A stretch of DNA of 64,000 nt from Nemania diffusa (Eukaryota; Ascomycota; Sordariomycetes; Xylariales; Xylariaceae), in NCBI GenBank assembly GCA_038501195.1, contig JBBPUQ010000004.1, positions 248,001 to 312,000 of the forward strand, given 5' to 3'. Positions 1 through 12,272 of the stretch are shown in pieces (position 1 is the first letter of the stretch; every line of letters starts with the position of its first letter). The position numbers were made by a program, and so were the translations under genes. Under the pieces are notes generated by a model that saw only the letters and a program-made list of their open reading frames with translations, was not told the origin of the DNA and did no database searches.

Positions 1-1989
1 ACATACATAGGCATGGGGGGCGAGAGCGTAACCTGGATGCAAGCATGTAATATAGCTATGATATATTCGGAACTAGCCCGTTATATACCACCCGTTGCTT
101 TGAAAGCGGTGACTCAAACTCGATCCCGCCGGTGTGGCACCAGATCTAACTTACCTTGCCTGCCGCTACCGTTGTCAAATAACGATGTGCCAACGCTTCT
201 AGAAATTCTTAAGGTGCTAGCCTGAACACGAGGTGGGCTACTAGTTTCAAGGCAATTTTCCACATACATATGTACCAACCTATGGCGACTCAGAAACATG
301 TAAGTAGTAGCATTTGTATGCACACCGGGTGCACTGACCTTAGGCATACCTGTAATATCAATTTTACCCTATAAATAATATGTAGGGAATTGATAAATGA
401 GAAGACTATTTTCTATCCCTGGTAACACCCACCTCTTTCTTATTTTCTCGACTTCTTGGTACCTGGCCTCCTAGCATAACGCTAGCAAATGCGTACGTAC
501 TGTATGTACTGTAGGCATAGTATCCACTCTTGGTTGTGAGTGCAGCTTTATTCAAGAGAAAAAGAAGAAGAAGCAAAAGAGGAAGAAAAAGAAGGTGAAG
601 AAGAAAAAACCAGAAACAAACCGAGGCTTCAACCGAGCCTAGCGTACGGTAAGACCACCTGTACACATACATACATTAGCCTAGGTCAGGTCAGGTAGTA
701 TCTAATAAGCCATCATCTCGATTGTGTTACAGCACATCTTAGCCCTGATGAGCTGGGCGTACACGAAGACAGACTTACGCTACCTTCGTACATCTATCAA
801 CTACCTAATGAGCCAATCAGGACTGGCCGATTCATATTTTTGTACGCATAAGCTCGAAGGTTTGAACTACTCAGTACCTACCTACGCATACACATATGTA
901 AGTAAACTTGCGACATTCTATGCGTATGTATGCGTACGTACTCTTGTATTACTTATCTTATTTAAAACAAGTCTTTTTCTACACTATCTACTCTTGGCTA
1001 CCCTAATAGGCATTTAGTTCCGCGCTGCCCTGTCCTGAAATGCTTGCCGTGCTACCGACACACGGGCATGGATTAGGCCGATGCTCACCACGTGTTTGAC
1101 AGCTTCTGGGCTAGCTCTAGCTTTGCTCTAGCCACAGATACCTAGCCAAGAATCTCTGCGCATAGCTTGGTACTTGATATTCAATGCGTTAAGCAACTCC
1201 AAGTATGTATTTTACTAGACCTCGGGGACCCCTGGACAGAACCTGATTGCTAGACTAGGTATGTACGCTATAGGCACTAGGGAGTGCACAGTATCTGCTG
1301 ACTATATTGCATATATAGACTGTGTTCAAAATATTCTCTACCTATTTATAATTCCTATGTAGGCAAACCTGGTCTTTCCGGCGCTATGCCAGGACTAATT
1401 ACGCAGTAGAGATCCCCTTCTCTTATTTCCTTTCCAGGAACGATACATACATATCATGGTTTCAAATGGGTTCATACCTGCCTGGAACAGGTTAGCTGTC
1501 ACTAATCAAACCGTTAATTATCCACTCTCATATCGCGGACTGATCACATGTAAGTCAGACCACGATATTCATCATGATCCGTACATATAAGTATGGGTAA
1601 ACTCAAGCTCACGGACCTAAATGTACAGAGATTTTCCTTGGCGTCAAGTGCCGGACAGAGTCAGAGTGCCGGACAGGGAACCGTGTTATATACCTAACCT
1701 AGTCTAAAGGTCGAAATCAGATGATTACGCTCATACATTATATCTATGGATGTAAGTAACAAGAACTGCAGAACTAGATCAAACATAGGAAATGAAGAAT
1801 AAGATCTGCAAAAACCACATCATTGCACCATAGCGCAGTACAGGACTTGTTTTAAAGTTTATTCACTATCGTCATGTCTATATATAGGTATATATAGCAC
1901 CTGCAAGGGCACTGCTGCATACATTATCATATGCACATACGGTATGTACCTACACCTCCATGCCTTGATATTGCGATCTGGCACACCAC
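1..1989. other. gene-free stretch at the window start
   Basis: No reading frame here shows a recognisable motif or a plausible spliced continuation; the short open frames are low in complexity. Visible items are many TACATA/TACCTA/GTACGTA words, a purine-rich run near 550-610, and a short direct repeat (AGTGCCGGACAG) at about 1647-1677. The last few hundred bases are probably the 3' flank of the minus-strand gene that ends at 1990. Confidence 0.6.
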
Positions 1990-4003
1990 TTAGATCTCGA
2001 GCTCGACTTCCTCCGATGCAGGTGTAGCTGAGCAGGTCAGCACGGTTCCATCAGCCTGCACTCCACCTGAAACAGAGCCGCATGTCAGCTTTGTCGCGCA
2101 GCTCCCGCATGCGCCAGCACGACAGCCGTAATCCGGAGCCAGCCCCAGAGACTCGGCTAACTCCAACAGCGACATTGGCTTGTCTCTTATCCAAGTCGCC
2201 GACATCTTGGACTTGGAGAAACGCACCCGCGCCCGCTCCACATCCCCAAGTGCCTTACCTGAAGCTGAAAACGATTCGCTGCGGATGAGTGGCTCTGGGA
2301 ACCCCAGGTTTTTCAGGGATTTTTTTATCGATGCCTCGAAGCCGGGTGGGCCGCATATGGAAGCAATGGAGAATGTTCCCTCCGATTCCATCGTGCCACT
2401 GCCGAGGGGCTCCCAGGTGAAGGGCACTCCGATGATCTCCCGTATTGCTTCCATATCCGGGCGGCCTATACGATCGTAGTCTACCCCCTGTATATCTGAG
2501 GGCCTTGGCTTGGTGAAGAATATGACCTTGGTAAATGTTCTATTCTTAAAATGGGGCACCTCGTTCTGGAACGGAAGATTCTCCCCATCTCTTGCAACGT
2601 GTATCCAGACGGCAGGCTGAGTTTGCAGATTCGGATGTGTGTCATGCGCCTTCATCATGGCCAGAACCGGCGTGATGCCAATCCCAGCAGAGATATAAAT
2701 AAATCGCATGACGGACGTGCGGTCGAGAGTGAACCTGCCCGCGGGCGAGCGAGCAGAAAGGACTGTATCCAAGGTGCAGGCATCGTGCATCCACCTTGAG
2801 GCCATCCCGGTCCTTTTTATACTGATCCGGTAATATGAGGATTTTTCTTGACCCTCCCAGTCAGAAATCGTCCAGCTGCGAGTCATGCCGTCGGGGAGGC
2901 GTACAGTGAGGAACTGGCCTGGCTGGTAGTTCGCTAGTGGTTTCCCGTCCACGGCACTGAGATGAAACGACTTAATGCCGCCTCCCTCGTCGACGATGCG
3001 AGAAACACGGAGATCACGGAACTCTTTCCATGCGTTTCGACCTTCTCTAAGCTTGTCATCCATGGTTGTTCTTTTCCTCAGGAATAGCCATTTGTTCATA
3101 CGCATGACCATCTCATGGTTGATGAGCAAGTTGATTGTATCCCTCGTCTTGAGCGAGTTGTCGAATGCAAGTCGGGTAATGCAGGCAATGTTTAACTGGT
3201 CGCCGGAGAAGCTCTCGTAGGAGACTTGGTCCCCGGGGTGAACTCGACCACCGCTCAAGACTCGGAAGTATACCCCAACACGTCCGCTAGTTGCGAGCGT
3301 CGTTAGCCATGTGTCCTTTTGGCCACATCTCCACGAGAGCTTCGTACATGGGACCCGAGCGCCACTAAGAACGTCAAGAGTTAGTAATTGCCTTTTCATA
3401 AAAGTCTATGAAAGTTTTAGGGCCGCACGGCAGCCCTCGATGGCATGGGGCCAGCTAGAACTAGGGATTTTTATTCCTAGTACAGACCAGAAAAGAGAAG
3501 AAAGCAGCTCTTGTTATCACTCACCACGCCTGTAGTCTAACCGTCTCCCCTATCTTCCAGATGTCCCCAATATAGATTTCGTCCTCAAGCCGCACTCTAT
3601 CCTTAAACCGGACTACACCAGATTCAGCACTGTCACCTGGTAAAATGGGAAACACTAGCTATGAAAATATGTGCCGGAAAAGACATTGACCTCCTAGCAG
3701 GAAGGGAGGCAGGAAATAGACTTGAGATGATGACTTACGGGTTAAGTTCTCTCCCCAATGACACCATCCCCAAGAAGATCGGTCGACGCCGAGCTCATTA
3801 CACCAATAATCATAATGCTCCGCGAAACAAACGTACACAGGGCCGTCATGCACTGCGGGCTTATTACCTAGAACGCCAGATTTGTCTATTTCAATATAGT
3901 CCGATGGCGCGGTCAGAGCGTCACGGACGATAGCCGTGTACAGCTTAATCCCGTTGACATTGTGAAACCTGGGCTGCGAAGAACTAACAGCAACGACTTC
4001 CAT
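1990..4003 (-). CDS. MOSC domain fused to FAD/NAD(P)H reductase and 2Fe-2S ferredoxin
   Basis: Three exons, 4003-3739, 3636-3525 and 3364-1990, join in frame to about 583 residues. Donors are GTAAGT and GTGAGT; a TACTAAC-like branch point precedes the last acceptor. Residues 1 to about 190 form a YiiM-type MOSC domain, with GENLT near residue 85, IYIGDIWKIG near 110 and the conserved cysteine in RVPCTKL near 130. A flavodoxin-reductase-type FAD/NAD(P)H module follows (TRSWTISDW and ISAGIGITP, about residue 350). The C-terminus is a plant-type 2Fe-2S domain with CRAGACGSC and a later TCSA cysteine. In the family, MOSC domains bind molybdenum cofactor (YiiM reduces N-hydroxylated bases). The fused reductase would supply electrons from NAD(P)H. 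That activity is inferred and the substrate is unknown. No targeting signal is seen, so it is probably cytosolic. The first ATG (4003) is preceded by non-coding sequence. Confidence 0.88.
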
Positions 4004-4909
4004 TGTAAAGGTTTAGGGCATGCATTTGATCCTCTTGATAAAATTCTTGAGACAATGTCAGGCCCGAGATAAGTTGAAATAGTCATCACCGACGCGCGTC
4101 CGCAATGGCAAGCCCGAGATGTAGCCACGCCCGAACTACCCCGTTCGGATTCGGGTTGGAGTTCGGAAGCGATCCTCGGGCTTTAGATTCTGTTTAACAT
4201 AACTGATTGCTCCCGGATGGGTTAGATGCGTCAACCGAGCCAAATTAACAACCATGACATATTAGGTCAATCGATCTACATAGATTCGACTAACTAGGAC
4301 GTTGTTGCTAATGCAAGATGGCACTCGATCAAAATCTTGCATATCCGTCCTTGGCTGCGCAGACTAGTGTTCAGCTCTTCTGCAATATTCAGCTCCTCTC
4401 TTGCCAGGATTAGTATTCCTATACCTAGGGTGATGATGAATTCAAGTAAGACCGCTTGTCTGCCACCCCTCAAGAGGAAGCTTTATTGCTTTTTCAAAGC
4501 CAATAGCACCAGCCGGATATTGCCAGCCATCTCTTCATCCTTGAGGATTAGACCTGGGGAATATTGATCCAAGTAACGCGCGCCTTGAAGCTAACAGTAG
4601 CTAGGAAATGAATAACTTCGTAAATGATCGCTCCCCTCCGCAATTATTGCCCCGCGAGTTGCGTTCTATTCTCGATACCCCTTTGCCCCAGTCAGGCTGT
4701 CCAGACTACAAAATTCGAACTGCTCGAGTATCCTACATGACGCCCTATATACAGATGCATTTTCCTTTATACATGTAATCACATATAGTACAGTCGCATT
4801 TTATGTCCTCCATGAAGATGCAAAGCGTAATATCCATCTAGTCCGTGTGTGATTCGATCGTATCCCGCATTCCCGTGAGAAAGAGGGCAAAGAGCCCAGC
4901 ATCGCCGCA
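4004..4909. other. intergenic region with a weak minus-strand coding trace
   Basis: Lies between the 3' end of the glycosyltransferase gene and the start of the MOSC gene. No intact gene is visible. On the minus strand around 4600-4340, two adjacent frames read as ordinary helical protein (DEEMAGNIRLVLLALKKQ, then LAREELNIAEELN) separated by a stop, which suggests an old gene fragment. I do not recognise a family. Confidence 0.4.
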
Positions 4910-6452
4910 TTACTTGAAATCCTTGAGCACACGCCACTGATCCGCGAACCTCAGACCGCCGCCCTTGATCAAGTCGCAGTCCCTGTGCCCCCACTTGCGG
5001 CGATAGACCTCCTTCCCAGCCTCGGTGAGGACCTCGAGCGCCTCGCTAAAGCCCGCGGCGTCGTAGTAGTACGGCTCCCCCTGGCCGCCGTGCTGGCCGC
5101 TCTGCCACGTGTTCCGCCCGCGCTCGCCGTGCTTGTAGTGGAACATGGAGTCCGCCACCTTGAGGAGGACCTTCCAGTATTCCACGGGGTCGCTCATGCC
5201 CGGCTCCTCTCGCCCCGCTGCGGGGATCTCGTCGCGCTCCTTGATCTCGTCCTCCTCTTTCTTTGGCGCCGGCGGGTTCGGGTCCGTGAATTTCGGCGTC
5301 ACCGACGGGTCGCGGTAGAGGGCGAGGAGGTCGTCTAGCGCGACTGAGGTGTCGGTGATGACGCCGCAGTTCGCGTCCAACTGCGACCAGTTCCTCATGG
5401 TCAGTCGCGTGTACGTGTCGCAGTCGGTCATGTAGTATGGGATGAGCGAGTCCCACCCGCCGATGTCCTCGATCGCGAGCGGGTTTTGTAATGTGAGGTG
5501 GTCGTAGGCGAAGAAGCGGAGGCCCCATCTATCGTCCGTAGTCAAGGTACGGTTCAGCTCTTCGAGGCTGAGCGTGTAGAGGCTCTTGTAACCCGGTTCA
5601 CCTGCCCGGGGAGTTAGGCCCTCGAAGCCATTTTCATGTCCCAGAGCTAGGACGTCCACTGCGGTGTTCGAGTTAGCGTGTTACTATCTATATATCTCCC
5701 CTGACTGAATAACTCCTAGGTATGTTGTATGGCAGTGTCGACTAACACGGTAAGTTGTCACTCGGCTAGAACAAAAGAGTGTTGCACCGGCGAGTATCCG
5801 AAGAGGAGGTAGTAGTAATATGATAGCACTTACTATGACTCCAGAAGTAATATGGCCACTTATGCGTGTATGAAAGCGCCAGGTAGAAGTTCTGGAGTTG
5901 CGCAAAGGTCAACAGCACGGGCGTCTGCACAACCTGCACGCCGAGTATTCCGAGCGCCGTATGGTTAAGGAACCAGGGGTGCTGGAGACTCAGCTGGCCT
6001 CGCGCGTTGGCCTGCTGCATGCCCGTGTTCTCGACGACATAGATCTGCTCCGGGGGCCAGCCGGCCGTGATGTACGACACGACGGTCTGCAAGAGCATCG
6101 GCCACGTGCGCGTGAAGCCGATTACTAGGGGCGGCGCGATCGGCACGCCGTACTTCTTCCAGACGTCCTTCTCCGGGACATTGTACGACGGGATGGGCGG
6201 TAGCTTTGACGTCGATAAGGCCGGAAAGGGGTCCGAGATAGGCGGAGGCGTGTATGTGGGTGCGGGCTTGTACTTGGGATGCGGAGTTTCCTTGTTCTCT
6301 TTGCTGTCGGTGTCGTCGATGTAATGGGTTTTGAACCTAGTTATGGAGTCTTGGACCGCGCTGGTCCGAAGTGCTATTAAGACGAGGACGACGATGCTGA
6401 AGAAGAGCACGGTCGGATAAATCACACGCCTCGAACGTAACGCCAACATCAT
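4910..6452 (-). CDS. membrane-anchored putative glycosyltransferase (nucleotide-diphospho-sugar transferase fold)
   Basis: Two exons, 6452-5834 and 5658-4910, join to 455 residues; the split ATG codon at the junction restores FWSHMDVLALG. Residues about 10-30 are a single hydrophobic segment after a short basic N-terminus, as in type II Golgi enzymes. A proline-rich stem follows to about residue 85. The lumenal part begins with PLVIGFTRTWPML and IYVVENTG, carries SHMDV near residue 207, which could be the metal/nucleotide-sugar acidic motif, and has IGGWDSLIPYYMTDCD further on. This pattern matches a fungal GT-A-like family usually annotated only as hypothetical or nucleotide-diphospho-sugar transferase. 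Donor sugar and acceptor are unknown. The C-terminal 120 residues include a charged linker (KKEEDEIKERDE) and an aromatic-rich tail. The first in-frame ATG gives the membrane anchor, so I accept it as the start. Confidence 0.75.
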
Positions 6453-8421
6453 GAATCTTTAGATACCACGAGGGCTTTCGATTCAAAATTCGCGCAGAGT
6501 CCGTAGACGTCTGAATAGAAAGAAGATAACAGATTTCCTACTCAGCACATTGGTCGCCGACCAACTGCCTGCTACAGACTCTTGTCTCGTTACTGTGTCT
6601 TGTCTCAGATTCGCCAGCTACGTGTCACTGTACCATAACAAGTCACCAGAAGGAGAGAGTAGAGTAAAAGCTCAAGAAAATAAAGCTACGATGTTCTGAC
6701 TAAGGGGGAATCAGCAGAGACTATTTGGGAGTGGCGGACTGTGCCATGCAGGCAGGCGGAGGGTTTCCAATGTACAGGATTCATTATGTAAACAGGCCGG
6801 CCGATCTAGACTACAGAAACGACGTCCCAATGTAAGGACGATCTAGGGCGTGATCTCATGCTACACTCATAGGTCTCCCTTCATATGGCAATCTAATGCA
6901 CCAATCCAAGGGATGGGATAAGGCTGTGGCGCCTGCATGAGGAACACCTCAATACGAAGTGACAGCAACGGCGGTGGGAAATGAAACTTGCCCCTTTTAG
7001 CACTCGTCTCGCCCGCATTCTGCGTGAGACTCAAAGAGGCGCCGTATATATCTAGGCAGCCGAATAAAATCCATGATGACATGACGGTGGAGACAATTGG
7101 TCTAGTGTGAGGCACGCCAGGTACAAGTGTCGAGTGGCTGAACCTGTGGGATCGTGCCAATTCTTTTCTTTTCTTTTCTCGCGAAATACATATACGCCGT
7201 ATTATGAATAACAGCTTCGAAATGCGAGTGAGATGAGCTGTGCTCTAGGTACCTGTTCTACTTGTTCTACCTCACCACCAGATACCTAATTGGCTAACAA
7301 GGAGGCAAGTCAGAGACAGCCTGCCTTTAACCTCCAATCAACCACACGAACCAATATGCGGACTATGCAAACAACCACACTGCACTAATTGGCTAAGCGC
7401 TGAAGCCCCCGAAAAAAAGCCCATGTTTCACTGTCTGGTTTGCCCTTGCGAACTAAGCGAAAAAAAATCGATGATGCTGTTCCGCATAAAGGTGGTACAG
7501 AGTATCCATGCTCCCTGCAGCTATCACTCACAACCTAGTTACTCTAGTCCACTCCCTATCGGGGGCAGAAAACGCGAACCTACCATGTTCTCGTATTCTC
7601 CGAGTATATTATCAAACAGTGCTACTATACCTACTACGTATGTATTTGTTATGATGAAATACTTGGTGCCTGACGTTCGCGATTAGAGATCTTATAGAAC
7701 CCCCGCGCCACATTACCTAATCGGGTCTATAAAAAGTCGGGTAATCATCGTGAGATGTTTATCTCCGGTCAGATCCGGTGCTATAGTACTGCTTACTTCG
7801 TATACTAAGTCTCTATCGCATAGACGTATTCTACGCCTCTATGAAGACCATGTTCAACTATCCAGCTAGATCAATTTACCAAAATAGTTTTCCCTTTCTC
7901 AGCTACTGTGTGTATGTATGACGGATATAAGAGACAGGTAGCTAGGGAATAAGGCGCGCTGCTTAGACTTCGATCCACATATTCTGCATTTACTTACAAA
8001 GCGGATCGGTAAAGATGGCGTCACCACTGCATGTCGACCCGTCACTAGTAGTCTACTAAGGCAAGGGACAGCATTAGAATATATGTAGATTACATAAGTA
8101 GATTAGAGATCAACCTCGACGATCCCAAGCATCTTTTTCACATGCATGCGAACCTATGCGTACAGTCTCTGCTACTCCAAAATATCGTGCACTGGCGTAC
8201 ATACATAGGTACAATATTGTATGTATGCATAGGTACGGAGCAAAGAAAGGATTCATACTACCTAGAACTCATATCCAAATGAATGCATGCTTCCACATTA
8301 CGGTGCCACCTAAGATATATCGTTGACTCATCCATACCGAAATCAATCGCAACACAAACCTACCTATATCATAAATATAGTCTCGCCGGCCGTTCGTTCG
8401 TACTAAATGCACATGCAAACC
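6453..8421. other. intergenic region, no gene seen
   Basis: Holds the upstream region of the glycosyltransferase and the 3' flank of the P450 gene. No open frame shows a domain or a consistent splice extension. The sequence is moderately AT-rich with GTATGTATG and TACCTA words. Confidence 0.55.
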
Positions 8422-10772
8422 TCAAGCCGGAGTAACGCTTACTAGGCAGCCATACATCATAGATAAGTTGACTCCTAACTTCTGGATCGGGGGACGGTCA
8501 TCTCGCCGCTCGATGGCTTTGAAGGCCTGCAACAAACGGAATGTAATCAGTGCCATCTGCGTCAGGGCGAACTGCTGCCCGATGCAGATGCGCGGGCCCG
8601 CGTTGAACGGGAGGTATTCGTAACTAATTTGCGAAAATCGGATTAGCCGGCCATGTTAGTCATGTGTTTTGCTGTTGATATCAGATAACTACATTGAAGG
8701 CGTCCTTCTCGATGGATATTTCTTTCGTGGGAACATCGAAATGAAAATGAAGTGAAAGAGGAGAAAAACGCACGTAACTCTCAAGTCCTCCCATCTCTCC
8801 GGCCGGAACTCCTCAGCATCTTCGCCAAAGACATCTTTCCTCCGGTGCATGACCCAGGGCATATACCTAAAGACCATGCCCTTCGTGACGAAAACCGGAT
8901 CGTTGCCATCAGGGCCGCCGCCCCTCGGCAAGACCGTGTCGCGGATGGCCTCCCTCGCATTCGTAGCCACGGGCGGGTTGAGGCGCAGGGCCTCCTTGAG
9001 CACCCAGTTGAGGTACTTCATATTCCGCAGGTCTTCCCACGTCGGGTTTTCCGCGCCTACCTCGGCGATCTCGTCGCGGATGATGGCGACCACGTCGGGG
9101 CGGCGGGAGAGCTCGAAGAATAGATACGAGAGGACGCTGGTGGTTGTGTCGCGGCCTGCCGTGAAGATGCTGAGGACTATACGGGATGGCGTCAGCAATG
9201 GCTCGTTTCGGCTAGGGCTATTTCCGAGACGAGATTGTCAAGTTTCATTAAGAAGTTTCGGTTTGGCTGTTGCCTGGAGCTGACATGGGGTGGAAATAGT
9301 TCGTAAAAGGGAAAGAGGGAGAGAAAACAAAAAAGGAGTGTGAGTAACAGGGTGAATAGGGTGAAGAGGAGAGACAGAGAGACGTAGTGGCAGAAACTCA
9401 CGATGATCACAAATCACTTCATCCGACTCCCCAGACTTAAGCAGCTCGTCCAGAAAAACATACTTCTCCGCCTCGCCCCGCAGCGCATCCTTTCCCCCGT
9501 ACCCCTCCCTCACCTCCCTCACGAAGCGTCCCACGAAGGCCCTCATGAAGGCAGCATACTTATTGAGTTCCGGATCGGGCCTGAGCACGGTGAGCCAGCC
9601 GAGGCGGGCGCGGAAGGCGATCTTGTGCATGGCGGCGTCGAAGTAGGTGCCGAAGGTGTAGCTGTCCGGTGGTGCGTCGCCGAGTAGGTCCGTCGTCTGC
9701 CCGAACATGAAGTCGGAGATGCTGTCCGTCGTCATCATCGAGAACATGGCCTGCAGGTTGAAGACGGTGCCGTCGGTCGGGATGCGTGCGAGGAGCTTCC
9801 TGATGTGTCGGTCTACGCACGCGAGGTCCGAGATCTGGTCCCGGACGAAGGCGGGCCGTAGGATGGCGCGCGAGTGCTGCCATTCGGCGCCGTTGACGGT
9901 GAAGATGGAGTCTGGTGGTTTGTTAGTCGCTTATGTGTGTGCTATATATATGTGTACATATATAGAGAAGATAATGCGATATAGAACACCAAATAGATCT
10001 ACAACGAAAATCGCGAATGTTGAATGCTGGACATTTCGATCAATTCCTTTTTAAAACAAAACCAATTCATCTCAAAACCTACAGCACCAACTTGGTGTAA
10101 ATAGGGTACTTGGTGTTTTGCATAGAGATAGTCAATAAACCATTACCAACCCGACGCTATCATTCTCACCCACACACGTATATATATAACTCAAACTAGA
10201 AAAAGGGGGAAAGAGAGGGTATATATATATATAAGAATAAAAACAGTAAAAACAAAACAAGGCAAAAACTCACGCTTCCCCAGCACCGGCAAAAACGACC
10301 TAACCCTAATCTCGGGCAACACCCAGTCGCCAAAGCGCGCCGCGAGCACGGCCTTGACGTTCTCGCTCTCGTCGCTCGAGACGCAGTCGTTCCAGTCGGG
10401 GAACGTGCGGTGCACGAACGTGTGGCCCATGGCGTCCAGCCCCTCCTTGCGCCACCGCAGCATCCTGTTCTCCCCGATCGCGCGCGCCGTCTCGAGCAGG
10501 TACCGGATGCCGAGCACGTCGCGCGGGAAGCGCGGCAGCGGACCGCAGCCGCGCGCCGCGGCGCGGGCGTGGTAGGTGTGCGCGGAGCGCAGGGGGCCGA
10601 GGGTGTAGACTGCGAAGAGTGCGACAAGGACCGGTGGGATGCGCAGCGGCAGGAGGGCGCGCCCCGTGGCGGAGAGGACGGTGAGGGAGGCGAGTAGGGC
10701 GAGGGCGGCGTAGTACCGGAGGCGCGCGGCGCGGGGCACGGAGGCGAGGTTGCGGCGCGGGGGGGACGACAT
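8422..10772 (-). CDS. cytochrome P450, CYP52-like (alkane/fatty-acid hydroxylase type)
   Basis: Four exons, 10772-10274, 9911-9402, 9176-8774 and 8623-8422, join to 537 residues, a normal length. The N-terminus has hydrophobic stretches (residues about 20-62) for endoplasmic-reticulum anchoring. Junctions give GKHSIFTVNGAEWQHSR (I-II), CDHLLSIFTAGRDTTTS (II-III) and ERWEDLRVTYEYLPFN (III-IV). Visible P450 signatures are the I-helix AGRDTT, the K-helix ExxR in KEALRL, FRPERW, and the haem-binding FNAGPRICIGQ with its cysteine. The pattern, especially AGRDTT, FRPERW and EYLPFNAGPRICIGQQFALT, is that of CYP52/CYP539-type enzymes that omega-hydroxylate n-alkanes or fatty acids with a reductase partner; the actual substrate is not shown. 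Introns are long for this kind of genome (362, 225 and 150 nt), yet nothing of the protein is missing. A TATATTTATAG element lies about 85 nt upstream of the ATG. Confidence 0.9.
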
Positions 10773-12272
10773 GGTGGGCTGGTTTGGTGGCTGGGTTGGG
10801 TGGATGGGATGAGAGGGATGGTTACGCCCCGATATTGATTTTGCTTGGCCTTTTTCTTATATTTATAGTATTACTGTTGTGACTGGTGGTAGCTGGTAGC
10901 TGACAGTAGCATCAGCAGTGATGCTACTTACACTGACACCGATACCGATACCGATATCACTACTACCCTACTGCTAACAACCGAGCGAAACACGTGCTGT
11001 CCCGTTTGCTGGAATATAATACCACCTGAGGGTCAATTGTTCTTTTCGCATCTATATCCTCGGGCAAGGTAAGAAACGGCAGCGTGAGGCGAGAATGAGA
11101 ATGAGAATGAGAGGTAAGAGAAACTGAGGGGTATAGAGATAAATAGCTATGTCTGCCCTCCCTTTTAGGACAATCTGTATATACACTAGATATCTGCTAT
11201 GTAATCTGGGCACCTGACACCTTACCGCCGATCTAGATACTAGCTGGCTTACTTGCTGACTGACAGCCGTTATTTTGTTTGGTCTGACATGACGTTGTTC
11301 GAGGTTCTGATCTCTATCGTCTATCATCATCTACGTTGTGCATGGCCGCCCGAGTAAATATATTGTGAATGAGTGGGATAAACCCCGCTTGTCCCCGGAT
11401 TAAGCTGCATGCTTTGTTGTCGAAATTTGGTAATTGTTCCTCGTAGCATGTGTAAATCACGTTTTTCCAAATCATTGATAATAGGTCATAACACGCTTAT
11501 ATTTTCAATGCCATCGTCACTCCACAGCCTCATTGAAAATACCTGCAGTATCTCATCCAAGTCTGTTTTGAGCTATCTACCTGGGTAGCTAGTCGTTACC
11601 TGCCTGTAACGTAACGTAGGATGAACTCCGCATGCCGAGACACGTCGGCTGCACAAGACTGCCGAGGATAGACGAGAGTACCACCACTGATCGATCCATG
11701 GACCCCAAAAGGACCCCACATTCTGCTGTCACCGAAGAAAAGAAAAAAAAAAGCCTCTACCTTTCCATGAGGTAAGTGTACAGGTACAAAAGCAGATGAC
11801 GCCATTCCAATGCAGTGCAATGCGAAACAAAACAGACACATGTAACCGAAGCCAAAACATGAGCGCCGAGGTCTGGTTCCCCCGAGCTCACGCAGCTTCT
11901 TCTTCATATGCTAAGTGACGTCTAATCATGATCATGGTCTAAGTCGGGAATTGCCCCTTAAGGAAAACCTTCGTAGCGTTGGGGAGTACTCCGAGTGCGA
12001 TTCGGGCCCCATATGTCTAAAGACGGGACAAAATACAGGTTCGTGCGTATATTCGTGTTCGGCGTAATTCGCGGAGCTGTCGTCGCAAACAGACACGACA
12101 TGACAGGCGCGTGGCTGGCAACTGTGCAGCACGGTGCCGCCAGTTTAATAACGTGAGGGGTATCTTAAATCAAAGAAAGGAAAGAGAAAAGCCGTTCCAT
12201 GGCCGCCCAGACGCGGCAGGGCAAACCAGCCATAACCGCCCCCGCAACGACCCCCCGAGAGTGTCGCGAGAC
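10773..12272. other. intergenic region
   Basis: Upstream region of the P450 gene and 3' flank of the His-rich gene. It contains a short GAGAAT repeat run (about 11089-11113) and no convincing coding frame. Confidence 0.55.
11089..11113 (+). repeat. GAGAAT microsatellite
   Basis: Four to five copies of a GAGAAT/GAATGA unit in the intergenic region. Confidence 0.7.
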
